Assembly: GCA_964057225.1 (NCBI GenBank)
Contig: OZ059900.1
Span: 3,978,501 to 4,042,500, forward strand
DNA from: Auanema rhodensis
Lineage: Eukaryota > Nematoda > Chromadorea > Rhabditida > Rhabditidae
DNA length: 64,000 nt
Direction of reading: 5' to 3'
The notes below the pieces were generated by a model. The model saw only the letters and a program-made list of their open reading frames with translations, had not been told where the DNA came from and made no database searches. Both the position numbers and the translations under genes were made by a program. Positions 1-14,529 of this stretch are shown here, one piece after another (positions within the stretch are counted from its first letter, which is position 1; each line of letters begins with the position of its first letter).

Positions 1-348
1 TCATAGACAATAAAACTATGCTTTTGATCATATATATGAGCGATTTAGCCAAATTGGACTCAAAACTCGAAAAATTCAAAAATTCTTTCTATTTTCGACC
101 TTTTTTGATCAAAATGAATAAATATCAGTGCAAACTCATAAAAATAGACTGATTTTGTGTATTGTATGTTTGATTCTCGAATCTTAACAAATATGATCAA
201 AATTTACGAGTATCACAGATTTTGTACCAAAAATCGGTGAATCTATGATGTTAAAGGTATAAAAACGACCATACTTAGTGTAGTAATGCTATTTAAGCGA
301 AATTCAGTGATTTAAACATCATTAATGTTTAATTAATGACTTTTGTTG
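1..348. repeat. Satellite monomer, exemplar copy
   Basis: First complete monomer as phased by the window start. It carries three GATC-centred motifs: TTTTGATCATAT at 22-33, the perfect 12-bp palindrome TTTTGATCAAAA at 103-114, and ATATGATCAAAA at 191-202. The outer two are exact reverse complements, lying almost symmetrically around the central palindrome. Between 62 and 114 there is a run of short A- or T-tracts spaced about 8-10 bp apart (62-65, 70-74, 78-82, 92-95, 101-106, 111-114), a pattern typical of curved DNA. I saw no CENP-B-box-like motif and no Pol III box. Confidence 0.85.
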
Positions 349-3300
349 TCATAGACAATAAAACTATGCTTTTGATCATATATATGAGCGATTTAGCCAA
401 ATTGGACTCAAAACTCGGAAATTTCAAAAATTCTTTCTATTTTCGACCTTTTTTGATCAAAATGAATAAATATCAGTGCAGACTCATGAAAATAGACTGA
501 TTTTGTGTATTGTGTGTTTGATTCTCAAATCGTAACAAATATGATCAAAATTTACGAGTATCACAGAATTTGTACCAAAAATCGGTGAGTATATGGTGTT
601 AAAGGCGAAAAACGACCATACTTAGTGTAGTAATGCTATTTGAGCGAAATTCAGTGATTTAAACATTATTAGTGTTTAATTAATGACTTTTGTTGTTATA
701 GACAATAAAACTATGCTTTTGATCATATATATGAGCGATTTATACAAATTGGACTCAAAACTCGGAAAATTCAAAAATTCTGTCTATTATCGACCTTTTT
801 TGATCAAAATGAATAAATATTAGTGCAAACTCATAAAAATAGACTGATTTTGTGTATTGTATGTTTGATTCTCGAATCTTAACAAATATGATCAAAATTT
901 ACGAGTATCACAGAATTTGTACCAAAAATCGGTGAGTATATGGTGTTAAAGGCATAAAAATGACCATACTTAGTGTAGGAATGCATTTTGAGCGAAATTC
1001 AGTGATTTAAACATCATTAGTGTTTAATTAATGACTTTTGTTGTTATAGACAATAAAACTATGCTTTTGATCATATATATGAGCGATTTAGCCAAATTGG
1101 ACTCAAAACTCGGAAATTTCAAAAATTCTTTCTATTTTCGACCTTTTTTGATCAAAATGAATAAATATCAGTGCAGACTCATGAAAATAGACTGATTTTG
1201 TGTATTGTGTGTTTGATTCTCAAATCGTAACAAATATGATCAAAATTTACGAGTATCACAGAATTTGTACCAAAAATCGGTGAGTATATGGTGTTAAAGG
1301 CAAAAAACGACCATACTTAGTGTAGTAATGCTATTTGAGCGAAATTCAGTTATTTAAACATCATTAGTGTTTAATTAATGACTTTTAATGTTATAGACAA
1401 TAAAACTATGCTTTTGATCGTATATATGAGCGATTTATACAAATTGGACTCAAAACTCGGAAAATTCAAAAATTCTGTCTATTTTCGACCTTTTTTGATC
1501 AAAATGAATAAATATTAGTGCAAACTCATAAAAATAGACTGATTTTGTGTATTGTGTGTTTGATTCTCAAATCGTAACAAATATGATCAAAATTTACGAG
1601 TATCACAGAATTTGTACCAAAAATCGGTGAGTATATGGTGTTAAAGGCAAAAAACGACCATACTTAGTGTAGTAATGCTATTTGAGCGAAATTCAGTGAT
1701 TTAAACATCATTTGTGTTTAATTAATGACTTTTGTTGTCATAGACAATGAAACTATGCTTTTGATCATATATATGAGCGATTTAGCCAAATTGGACTCAA
1801 AACTCGGAAATTTAAAAAATTCTTTCTATTTTCGACCTTTTTTGATCAAAATGAATAAATATTAGTGCAAACTCGTAAAAATAGACTGATTTTGTGTATT
1901 GTGTGTTTGATTCTCGAATCTTAACAAATATGATCACATTTTACGAGTATTACAGATTTTGTACCAAAAATCGGTGAGTATATGGTGTTAAAGGCAAAAA
2001 ACGACCATACTTAGTGTAGTAATGCTATTTGAGCGAAATTCAGTGATTTAAACATCATTTGTGTTTAATCAGTGACTTTTGTTGTCATAGAAAATAAAAC
2101 TATGCTTTTGATCATATATATGAGCGATTTAGCCAAATTGGACTCAAAACTCGGAAAATTCAAAAATTCTTTCTATTTTCGACCTTTTTTGATCAAAATG
2201 AATAAATATCAGTGCAAACTCGTAAAAATAGACTGATTTTGTGTATTGTGTGTTTGATTCTCGAATCTTAACAAATATGATCACATTTTACGAGTATTAC
2301 AGATTTTGTACCAAAAATCGGTGAGTATATGGTGTTAATGGCATAAAAACGACCATACTTAGTGTAGGAATGCATTTTGAGCGAAATTCAGTGATTTAAA
2401 CATCATTTGTGTTTAATTAATGACTTTTGTTGTCATAGACAATGAAACTATGCTTTTGATCATATATATGAGCGATTTAGCCAAATTGGACTCAAAACTC
2501 GGAAATTTAAAAAATTCTTTCTATTTTCGACCTTTTTTGATCAAAATGAATAAATATTAGTGCAAACTCATAAAAATAGACTGATTTTGTGTATTGTATG
2601 TTTGATTCTCGAATCTTAACAAATATGATCAAAATTTACGAGTATCACAGAATTTGTACCAAAAATCGGTGAGTATATGGTGTTAAAGGCATAAAAATGA
2701 CCATACTTAGTGTAGGAATGCATTTTGAGCGAAATTCAGTGATTTAAACATCATTAGTGTTTAATCAGTGACTTTTGTTGTCATAGAAAATAAAACTATG
2801 CTTTTGATCATATATATGAGCGATTTAGCCAAATTGGACTCAAAACTCGGAAAATTCAAAAATTCTTTCTATTTTCGACCTTTTTTGATCAAAATGAATA
2901 AATATCAGTGCAAACTCGTAAAAATAGACTGATTTTGTGTATTGTGTGTTTGATTCTCAAATCGTAACAAATATGATCAAAATTTACGAGTATCACAGAA
3001 TTTGTACCAAAAATCGGTGAGTATATGGTGTTAAAGGCATAAAAATGACCATACTTAGTGTAGGAATGCATTTTGAGCGAAATTCAGTGATTTAAACATC
3101 ATTTGTGTTTAATTAATGACTTTTGTTGTCATAGACAATGAAACTATGCTTTTGATCATATATATGAGCGATTTAGCCAAATTGGACTCAAAACTCGGAA
3201 AATTCAAAAATTCTGTCTATTTTCGACCTTTTTTGATCAAAATGAATAAATATTAGTGCAAACTCATAAAAATAGACTGATTTTGTGTATTGTGTGTTTG

Positions 3301-3759
3301 ATTCTCAAATCGTAACAAATATGATCAAAATTTACGAGTATCACAGAATTTGTACCAAAAATCGGTGAGTATATGGTGTTAAAGGTAAAAAACGACCATA
3401 CTTAGTGTAGTAATGCTATTTGAGCGAAATTCAGTGATTTAAACATCATTAGTGTTTAATCAGTGATTTTTGTTGTCATAGAAAATAAAACTATGATTTT
3501 GATCATAGATATGAGCGATTTAGCCAAATTGGACTCAAAACTCGGAAAATTCAAAAATTCTTTCTATTTTCGACCTTTTTTGATCAAAATGAATAAATAT
3601 CAGTGCAAACTTGTAAAAATAGACTTATTTCGTGTATTATGTGTTTGATTCTCGAATCTTAGCAAATATGATCAAAATTTACAAGTATTACAGATTTTGT
3701 ACCAAAAATCGGTGAGTATATGGTGTTAGAGGCATAAAAACGACCATACTTAGTGTAGT

Positions 3760-6700
3760 AATGCTATTAGAGTGAAATTCAGTGATTTAAACATCATTTG
3801 TGTTTAATTAATGACTTTTGTTGTCATAGACAATGAAACTATGCTTTTGATCATATATATGAGCGATTTAGCCAAATTGGACTCAAAACTCGGAAATTTA
3901 AAAAATTCTTTCTATTTTCGACCTTTTTTGATCAAAATGAATAAATATTAGTGCAAACTCATAAAAATAGACTGATTTTGTGTATTGTATGTTTGATTCT
4001 CGAATCTTAACAAATATGATCAAAATTTACGAGTATCACAGAATTTGTACCAAAAATCGGTGAGTATATGGTGTTAAAGGCATAAAAATGACCATACTTA
4101 GTGTAGGAATGCAATTTGAGCGAAATTCAGTGATTTAAACATCATTAGTGTTTAAGTAATGACTTTTGTTGTTATAGACGATGAAACTATGATTTTGATC
4201 ATATATATGAGCGATTTAGCCAAATTGGACTCAAAACTCGGAAAATTCAAAAATTCTGTCTATTTTCGACCTTTTTTGATCAAAATGAATAAATATTAGT
4301 GCAAACTCATAAAAATAGACTGATTTTGTGTATTGTGTGTTTGATTCTCAAATCGTAACAAATATGATCAAAATTTACGAGTATCACAGAATTTGTACCA
4401 AAAATCGGTGAGTATATGGTGTTAAAGGTAAAAAACGACCATACTTAGTGTAGTAATGCTATTTGAGCGAAATTCAGTGATTTAAACATCATTAGTGTTT
4501 AATCAGTGATTTTTGTTGTCATAGAAAATAAAACTATGATTTTGATCATAGATATGAGCGATTTAGCCAAATTGGACTCAAAACTCGGAAAATTCAAAAA
4601 TTCTTTCTATTTTCGACCTTTTTTGATCAAAATGAATAAATATCAGTGCAAACTTGTAAAAATAGACTTATTTCGTGTATTATGTGTTTGATTCTCGAAT
4701 CTCAGCAAATATGATCAAAATTTACAAGTATTACAGATTTTGTACCAAAAATCGGTGAGTATATGGTGTTAGAGGCATAAAAACGACCATACTTAGTGTA
4801 GTAATGCTATTAGAGTGAAATTCAGTGATTTAAACATTATTAGTGTTCAATTAATGACTTTTGTTGTCATAGACAATAAAACTATGCTTTTGATCATATA
4901 TATGAGCGATTTAGCCAAATTGGACTCAAAACTCGAAAAATTCAAAAATTCTTTCTATTTTCGACCTTTTTTGATCAAAATGAATAAATATCAGTGCAAA
5001 CTCATAAAAAAAGACTGATTTTGTGTATTGTGTGTTTGATTCTCAAATCGTAACAAATTTGATCAAAATTTACGAGTATCACAGAATTTGTTCCAAAAAT
5101 CGGTGAGTATATGGTGTTAGAGGCATAAAAACGACCATACTTAGTGTAGTAATGCTATTAGAGTGAATTTCAGTGATTTAAACATTATTAGTGTATATTT
5201 GGAGACTTTCGTTATCACAGACAATAAAACTATGCTTTTGATCATAGATATGAGCGATTTAGCCAAATTGGACTCAAAACTCGGAAAATTCAAAAATTCT
5301 TTCTATTTTCGACCTTTTTTGATCAAAATGAATAAATATCAGTGCAAACTTGTAAAAATAGACTTATTTCGTGTATTATGTGTTTGATTCTCGAATCTTA
5401 GCAAATATGATCAAAATTTACAAGTATTACAGATTTTGTACCAAAAATCGGTGAGTATATGGTGTTAGAGGCATAAAAACGACCATACTTAGTATAGGAA
5501 TGCATTTTGAGCGAAATTCAGTGATTTAAACATCATTAGTGTTTAATTAATGACTTTTGTTGTCATAGACAATGAAACTATGCTTTTGATCATATATATG
5601 AGCGATTTAGCCAAATTGGACTCAAAACTCGGAAATTTAAAAAATTCTTTCTATTTTCGACCTTTTTTGATCAAAATGAATAAATATCAGTGCAAACTCA
5701 TAAAAATAGACTGATTTTGTGTATTGTGTGTTTGATTCTCAAATCTTAACAAATATGATCAAAATTTACGAGTATCACAGATTTTGTACCAAAAATCGGT
5801 GAGTATATGGTGTTAAAGGCAAAAAACGACCATACTTAGTGTAGTAATGCTATTTGAGCGAAATTCAGTTATTTAAACATCATTAGTGTTTAATTAATGA
5901 CTTTTGTTGTTATAGACAATAAAACTATGCTTTTGATCGTATATATGAGCGATTTATACAAATTGGACTCAAAACTCGGAAAATTCAAAAATTCTGTCTA
6001 TTTTCGACCTTTTTTGATCAAAATGAATAAATATTAGTGCAAACTCATAAAAATAGACTGATTTTGTGTATTGTGTGTTTGATTCTCAAATCGTAACAAA
6101 TATGATCAAAATTTACGAGTATCACAGAATTTGTACCAAAAATCGGTGAGTATATGGTGTTAAAGGCAAAAAACGACCATACTTAGTGTAGTAATGCTAT
6201 TTGAGCGAAATTCAGTGATTTAAACATCATTAGTGTTTAATCAGTGACTTTTGTTGTCATAGAAAATAAAACTATGCTTTTGATCATATATATGAGCGAT
6301 TTATACAAATTGGACTCAAAACTCGAAAAATTCAAAAATTCTTTCTATTTTCGACCTTTTTTGATCAAAATGAATAAATATCAGTGCAGACTCATGAAAA
6401 TAGACTGATTTTGTGTATTGTGTGTTTGATTCTCAAATCGTAACAAATATGATCAAAATTTACGAGTATCACAGAATTTGTACCAAAAATCGGTGAGTAT
6501 ATGGTGTTAAAGGCAAAAAACGACCATACTTAGTGTAGTAATGCTATTAGAGTGAAATTCAGTGATTTAAACATTATTAGTGTTTTCTTAATGACTTTTG
6601 TTGTCATAGACAATAAAACTATGCTTTTGATCATATATATGAGCGATTTAGCCAAATTGGACTCAAAACTCGGAAAATTCAAAAATTCTTTCTATTTTCG

Positions 6701-7575
6701 ACCTTTTTTGATCAAAATGAATAAATATCAGTGCAAACTCATAAAAATAGACTGATTTTGTGTATTGTGTGTTTGATTCTCAAATCGTAACAAATATGAT
6801 CAAAATTTACGAGTATTACAGATTTTGTACCAAAAATCGGTGAATCTATGGTGTTAAAGGTATAAAAACGACCATACTTAGTGTAGTAATGCTATTAGAG
6901 TGAAATTCAGTGATTTAAACATTATTAGTGTTTTCTTAATGACTTTTGTTGTCATAGACAATAAAACTATGCTTTTGATCATATATATGAGCGATTTAGC
7001 CAAATTGGACTCAAAACTCGAAAAATTCAAAAATTCTTTCTATTTTCGACCTTTTTTGATCAAAATGAATAAATATCAGTGCAAACTCATAAAAATAGAC
7101 TGATTTTGTGTATTGTATGTTTGATTCTCGAATCTTAACAAATATGATCAAAATTTACAAGTATCACAGATTTTGTACCAAAAATCGGTGAATCTATGAT
7201 GTTAAAGGTATAAAAACGACCATACTTAGTGTAGTAATGCTATTTAAGCGAAATTCAGTGATTTAAACATCATTAATGTTTAATTAATGACTTTTGTTGT
7301 CATAGACAATAAAACTATGCTTTTGATCATATATATGAGCGATTTAGCCAAATTGGACTCAAAACTCGGAAATTTCAAAAATTCTTTCTATTTTCGACCT
7401 TTTTTGATCAAAATGAATAAATATCAGTGCAGACTCATGAAAATAGACTGATTTTGTGTATTGTGTGTTTGATTCTCAAATCGTAACAAATATGATCAAA
7501 ATTTACGAGTATCACAGAATTTGTACCAAAAATCGGTGAGTATATGGTGTTAAAGGCAAAAAACGACCATACTTA
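3760..7575. repeat. Higher-order satellite block, copy 1 (partner at 9663-13830)
   Basis: An ordered series of variant monomers (markers at 4506, 4815, 5163, 6552 and 6900) reappears 5903 bp later at 10409 and 10718, then 6250 bp later at 11413, 12802 and 13150. The change in offset equals one monomer, so the second copy has an extra monomer. The right end of this copy has a small deletion near 7576, where the normal TTAGTGTAGTAATG reads TTAGTAATG. Confidence 0.8.
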
Positions 7576-9662
7576 GTAATGCTATTTGAGCGAAATTCAG
7601 TTATTTAAACATCATTAGTGTTTAATTAATGACTTTTGTTGTTATAGACAATAAAACTATGCTTTTGATCGTATATATGAGCGATTTATACAAATTGGAC
7701 TCAAAACTCGGAAAATTCAAAAATTCTGTCTATTTTCGACCTTTTTTGATCAAAATGAATAAATATTAGTGCAAACTCATAAAAATAGACTGATTTTGTG
7801 TATTGTGTGTTTGATTCTCAAATCGTAACAAATATGATCAAAATTTACGAGTATCACAGAATTTGTACCAAAAATCGGTGAGTATATGGTGTTAAAGGCA
7901 AAAAACGACCATACTTAGTGTAGTAATGCTATTTGAGCGAAATTCAGTGATTTAAACATCATTAGTGTTTAATCAGTGACTTTTGTTGTCATAGAAAATA
8001 AAACTATGCTTTTGATCATATATATGAGCGATTTAGCCAAATTGGACTCAAAACTCGGAAAATTCAAAAATTCTTTCTATTTTCGACCTTTTTTGATCAA
8101 AATGAATAAATATCAGTGCAAACTCGTAAAAATAGACTGATTTTGTGTATTGTGTGTTTGATTCTTGAACCTTAACAAATATGATCACATTTTACGAGTA
8201 TTACAGATTTTGTACCAAAAATCGGTGAGTATATGGTGTTAATGGCATAAAAACGACCATACTTAGTGTAGGAATGCATTTTGAGCGAAATTCAGTGATT
8301 TAAACATCATTTGTGTTTAATTAATGACTTTTGTTGTCATAGACAATGAAACTATGCTTTTGATCATATATATGAGCGATTTAGCCAAATTGGACTCAAA
8401 ACTCGGAAATTTAAAAAATTCTTTCTATTTTCGACCTTTTTTGATCAAAATGAACAAATATTAGTGCAAACTCATAAAAATAGACTGATTTTGTGTATTG
8501 TATGTTTGATTCTCGAATCTTAACAAATATGATCAAAATTTACGAGTATCACAGAATTTGTACCAAAAATCGGTGAGTATATGGTGTTAAAGGCATAAAA
8601 ATGACCATACTTAGTGTAGGAATGCATTTTGAGCGAAATTCAGTGATTTAAACATCATTTGTGTTTAATTAATGACTTTTGTTGTCATAGACAATGAAAC
8701 TATGCTTTTGATCATATATATGAGCGATTTAGCCAAATTGGACTCAAAACTCGGAAATTTCAAAAATTCTTTCTATTTTCGACCTTTTTTGATCAAAATG
8801 AATAAATATCAGTGCAGACTCATGAAAATAGACTGATTTTGTGTATTGTGTGTTTGATTCTCAAATCGTAACAAATATGATCAAAATTTACGAGTATCAC
8901 AGAATTTGTACCAAAAATCGGTGAGTATATGGTGTTAAAGGCAAAAAACGACCATACTTAGTGTAGTAATGCTATTTGAGCGAAATTCAGTTATTTAAAC
9001 ATCATTAGTGTTTAATTAATGACTTTTGTTGTTATAGACAATAAAACTATGCTTTTGATCGTATATATGAGCGATTTATACAAATTGGACTCAAAACTCG
9101 GAAAATTCAAAAATTCTGTCTATTTTCGACCTTTTTTGATCAAAATGAATAAATATTAGTGCAAACTCATAAAAATAGACTGATTTTGTGTATTGTGTGT
9201 TTGATTCTCAAATCGTAACAAATATGATCAAAATTTACGAGTATCACAGAATTTGTACCAAAAATCGGTGAGTATATGGTGTTAAAGGCAAAAAACGACC
9301 ATACTTAGTGTAGTAATGCTATTTGAGCGAAATTCAGTGATTTAAACATCATTAGTGTTTAATCAGTGACTTTTGTTGTCATAGAAAATAAAACTATGCT
9401 TTTGATCATATATATGAGCGATTTAGCCAAATTGGACTCAAAACTCGGAAAATTCAAAAATTCTTTCTATTTTCGACCTTTTTTGATCAAAATGAATAAA
9501 TATCAGTGCAAACTCGTAAAAATAGACTGATTTTGTGTATTGTATGTTTGATTCTCGAATCTTAACAAATATGATCACATTTTACGAGTATTACAGATTT
9601 TGTACCAAAAATCGGTGAGTATATGGTGTTAATGGCATAAAAACGACCATACTTAGTGTAGG

Positions 9663-12600
9663 AATGCATTTTGAGCGAAATTCAGTGATTTAAACATCAT
9701 TTGTGTTTAATTAATGACTTTTGTTGTCATAGACAATGAAACTATGCTTTTGATCATATATATGAGCGATTTAGCCAAATTGGACTCAAAACTCGGAAAT
9801 TTAAAAAATTCTTTCTATTTTCGACCTTTTTTGATCAAAATGAATAAATATTAGTGCAAACTCATAAAAATAGACTGATTTTGTGTATTGTATGTTTGAT
9901 TCTCGAATCTTAACAAATATGATCAAAATTTACGAGTATCACAGAATTTGTACCAAAAATCGGTGAGTATATGGTGTTAAAGGCATAAAAATGACCATAC
10001 TTAGTGTAGGAATGCAATTTGAGCGAAATTCAGTGATTTAAACATCATTAGTGTTTAAGTAATGACTTTTGTTGTTATAGACGATGAAACTATGATTTTG
10101 ATCATATATATGAGCGATTTAGCCAAATTGGACTCAAAACTCGGAAAATTCAAAAATTCTGTCTATTTTCGACCTTTTTTGATCAAAATGAATAAATATT
10201 AGTGCAAACTCATAAAAATAGACTGATTTTGTGTATTTTGTGTTTGATTCTCGAATCGTAACAAATATGATCAAAATTTACGAGTATCACAGAATTTGTA
10301 CCAAAAATCGGTGAGTATATGGTGTTAAAGGTAAAAAACGACCATACTTAGTGTAGTAATGCTATTTGAGCGAAATTCAGTGATTTAAACATCATTAGTG
10401 TTTAATCAGTGACTTTTGTTGTCATAGAAAATAAAACTATGATTTTGATCATAGATATGAGCGATTTAGCCAAATTGGACTCAAAACTCGGAAAATTCAA
10501 AAATTCTTTCTATTTTCGACCTTTTTTGATCAAAATGAATAAATATCAGTGCAAACTTGTAAAAATAGACTTATTTCGTGTATTATGTGTTTGATTCTCG
10601 AATCTTAGCAAATATGATCAAAATTTACAAGTATTACAGATTTTGTACCAAAAATCGGTGAGTATATGGTGTTAGAGGCATAAAAACGACCATACTTAGT
10701 GTAGTAATGCTATTAGAGTGAAATTCAGTGATTTAAACATTATTAGTGTTCAATTAATGACTTTTGTTGTCATAGACAATAAAACTATGCTTTTGATCAT
10801 ATATATGAGCGATTTAGCCAAATTGGACTCAAAACTCGAAAAATTCAAAAATTCTTTCTATTTTCGACCTTTTTTGATCAAAATGAATAAATATCAGTGC
10901 AAACTCATAAAAAAAGACTGATTTTGTGTATTGTGTGTTTGATTCTCAAATCGTAACAAATTTGATCAAAATTTACGAGTATCACAGAATTTGTTCCAAA
11001 AATCGGTGAGTATATGGTGTTAAAGGTAAAAAACGACCATACTTAGTGTAGTAATGCTATTTGAGCGAAATTCAGTGATTTAAACATCATTAGTGTTTAA
11101 TCAGTGACTTTTGTTGTCATAGAAAATAAAACTATGATTTTGATCATAGATATGAGCGATTTAGCCAAATTGGACTCAAAACCCGGAAAATTCAAAAATT
11201 CTTTCTATTTTCGACCTTTTTTGATCAAAATGAATAAATATCAGTGCAAACTCATAAAAAAAGACTGATTTTGTGTATTGTGTGTTTGATTCTCAAATCG
11301 TAACAAATTTGATCAAAATTTACGAGTATCACAGAATTTGTTCCAAAAATCGGTGAGTATATGGTGTTAGAGGCATAAAAACGACCATACTTAGTGTAGT
11401 AATGCTATTAGAGTGAAATTCAGTGATTTAAACATTATTAGTGTATATTTGGAGACTTTCGTTATCACAGACAATAAAACTATGCTTTTGATCATAGATA
11501 TGAGCGATTTAGCCAAATTGGACTCAAAACTCGGAAAATTCAAAAATTCTTTCTATTTTCGACCTTTTTTGATCAAAATGAATAAATATCAGTGCAAACT
11601 TGTAAAAATAGACTTATTTCGTGTATTATGTGTTTGATTCTCGAATCTTAGCAAATATGATCAAAATTTACAAGTATTACAGATTTTGTACCAAAAATCG
11701 GTGAGTATATGGTGTTAGAGGCATAAAAACGACCATACTTAGTATAGGAATGCATTTTGAGCGAAATTCAGTGATTTAAACATCATTAGTGTTTAATTAA
11801 TGACTTTTGTTGTCATAGACAATGAAACTATGCTTTTGATCATATATATGAGCGATTTAGCCAAATTGGACTCAAAACTCGGAAATTTAAAAAATTCTTT
11901 CTATTTTCGACCTTTTTTGATCAAAATGAATAAATATCAGTGCAAACTCATAAAAATAGACTGATTTTGTGTATTGTGTGTTTGATTCTCAAATCTTAAC
12001 AAATATGATCAAAATTTACGAGTATCACAGATTTTGTACCAAAAATCGGTGAGTATATGGTGTTAAAGGCAAAAAACGACCATACTTAGTGTAGTAATGC
12101 TATTTGAGCGAAATTCAGTTATTTAAACATCATTAGTGTTTAATTAATGACTTTTGTTGCTATAGACAATAAAACTATGCTTTTGATCGTATATATGAGC
12201 GATTTATACAAATTGGACTCAAAACTCGGAAAATTCAAAAATTCTGTCTATTTTCGACCTTTTTTGATCAAAATGAATAAATATTAGTGCAAACTCATAA
12301 AAATAGACTGATTTTGTGTATTGTGTGTTTGATTCTCAAATCGTAACAAATATGATCAAAATTTACGAGTATCACAGAATTTGTACCAAAAATCGGTGAG
12401 TATATGGTGTTAAAGGCAAAAAACGACCATACTTAGTGTAGTAATGCTATTTGAGCGAAATTCAGTGATTTAAACATCATTAGTGTTTAATCAGTGACTT
12501 TTGTTGTCATAGAAAATAAAACTATGCTTTTGATCATATATATGAGCGATTTATACAAATTGGACTCAAAACTCGAAAAATTCAAAAATTCTTTCTATTT

Positions 12601-13830
12601 TCGACCTTTTTTGATCAAAATGAATAAATATCAGTGCAGACTCATGAAAATAGACTGATTTTGTGTATTGTGTGTTTGATTCTCAAATCGTAACAAATAT
12701 GATCAAAATTTACGAGTATCACAGAATTTGTACCAAAAATCGGTGAGTATATGGTGTTAAAGGCAAAAAACGACCATACTTAGTGTAGTAATGCTATTAG
12801 AGTGAAATTCAGTGATTTAAACATTATTAGTGTTTTCTTAATGACTTTTGTTGTCATAGACAATAAAACTATGCTTTTGATCATATATATGAGCGATTTA
12901 GCCAAATTGGACTCAAAACTCGGAAAATTCAAAAATTCTTTCTATTTTCGACCTTTTTTGATCAAAATGAATAAATATCAGTGCAAACTCATAAAAATAG
13001 ACTGATTTTGTGTATTGTGTGTTTGATTCTCAAATCGTAACAAATATGATCAAAATTTACGAGTATTACAGATTTTGTACCAAAAATCGGTGAATCTATG
13101 GTGTTAAAGGTATAAAAACGACCATACTTAGTGTAGTAATGCTATTAGAGTGAAATTCAGTGATTTAAACATTATTAGTGTTTTCTTAATGACTTTTGTT
13201 GTCATAGACAATAAAACTATGCTTTTGATCATATATATGAGCGATTTAGCCAAATTGGACTCAAAACTCGAAAAATTCAAAAATTCTTTCTATTTTCGAC
13301 CTTTTTTGATCAAAATGAATAAATATCAGTGCAAACTCATAAAAATAGACTGATTTTGTGTATTGTATGTTTGATTCTCGAATCTTAACAAATATGATCA
13401 AAATTTACGAGTATCACAGATTTTGTACCAAAAATCGGTGAATCTATGATGTTAAAGGTATAAAAACGACCATACTTAGTGTAGTAATGCTATTTAAGCG
13501 AAATTCAGTGATTTAAACATCATTAATGTTTAATTAATGACTTTTGTTGTCATAGACAATAAAACTATGCTTTTGATCATATATATGAGCGATTTAGCCA
13601 AATTGGACTCAAAACTCGGAAATTTCAAAAATTCTTTCTATTTTCGACCTTTTTTGATCAAAATGAATAAATATCAGTGCAGACTCATGAAAATAGACTG
13701 ATTTTGTGTATTGTGTGTTTGATTCTCAAATCGTAACAAATATGATCAAAATTTACGAGTATCACAGAATTTGTACCAAAAATCGGTGAGTATATGGTGT
13801 TAAAGGCGAAAAACGACCATACTTAGTGTA
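9663..13830. repeat. Higher-order satellite block, copy 2 with one extra monomer
   Basis: Partner of 3760-7575. The additional monomer lies at about 11030-11377 and is a hybrid: its left part resembles the monomer starting near 10409 and its right part resembles the one starting near 10718. This suggests unequal exchange within the array. Confidence 0.78.
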
Positions 13831-14529
13831 GTAATGCTATTTGAGCGAAATTCAGTGATTTAAACATTATTAGTGTTTAATTAATGACTTTTGTTGTTAT
13901 AGACAATAAAACTATGCTTTTGATCATATATATGAGCGATTTATACAAATTGGACTCAAAACTCGGAAAATTCAAAAATTCTGTCTATTATCGACCTTTT
14001 TTGATCAAAATGAATAAATATTAGTGCAAACTCATAAAAATAGACTGATTTTGTGTATTGTATGTTTGATTCTCGAATCTTAACAAATATGATCAAAATT
14101 TACGAGTATCACAGAATTTGTACCAAAAATCGGTGAGTATATGGTGTTAAAGGCATAAAAATGACCATACTTAGTGTAGGAATGCATTTTGAGCGAAATT
14201 CAGTGATTTAAACATCATTAGTGTTTAATTAATGACTTTTGTTGTTATAGACAATAAAACTATGCTTTTGATCATATATATGAGCGATTTAGCCAAATTG
14301 GACTCAAAACTCGGAAATTTCAAAAATTCTTTCTATTTTCGACCTTTTTTGATCAAAATGAATAAATATCAGTGCAGACTCATGAAAATAGACTGATTTT
14401 GTGTATTGTGTGTTTGATTCTCAAATCGTAACAAATATGATCAAAATTTACGAGTATCACAGAATTTGTACCAAAAATCGGTGAGTATATGGTGTTAAAG
14501 GCAAAAAACGACCATACTTAGTGTAGTAA

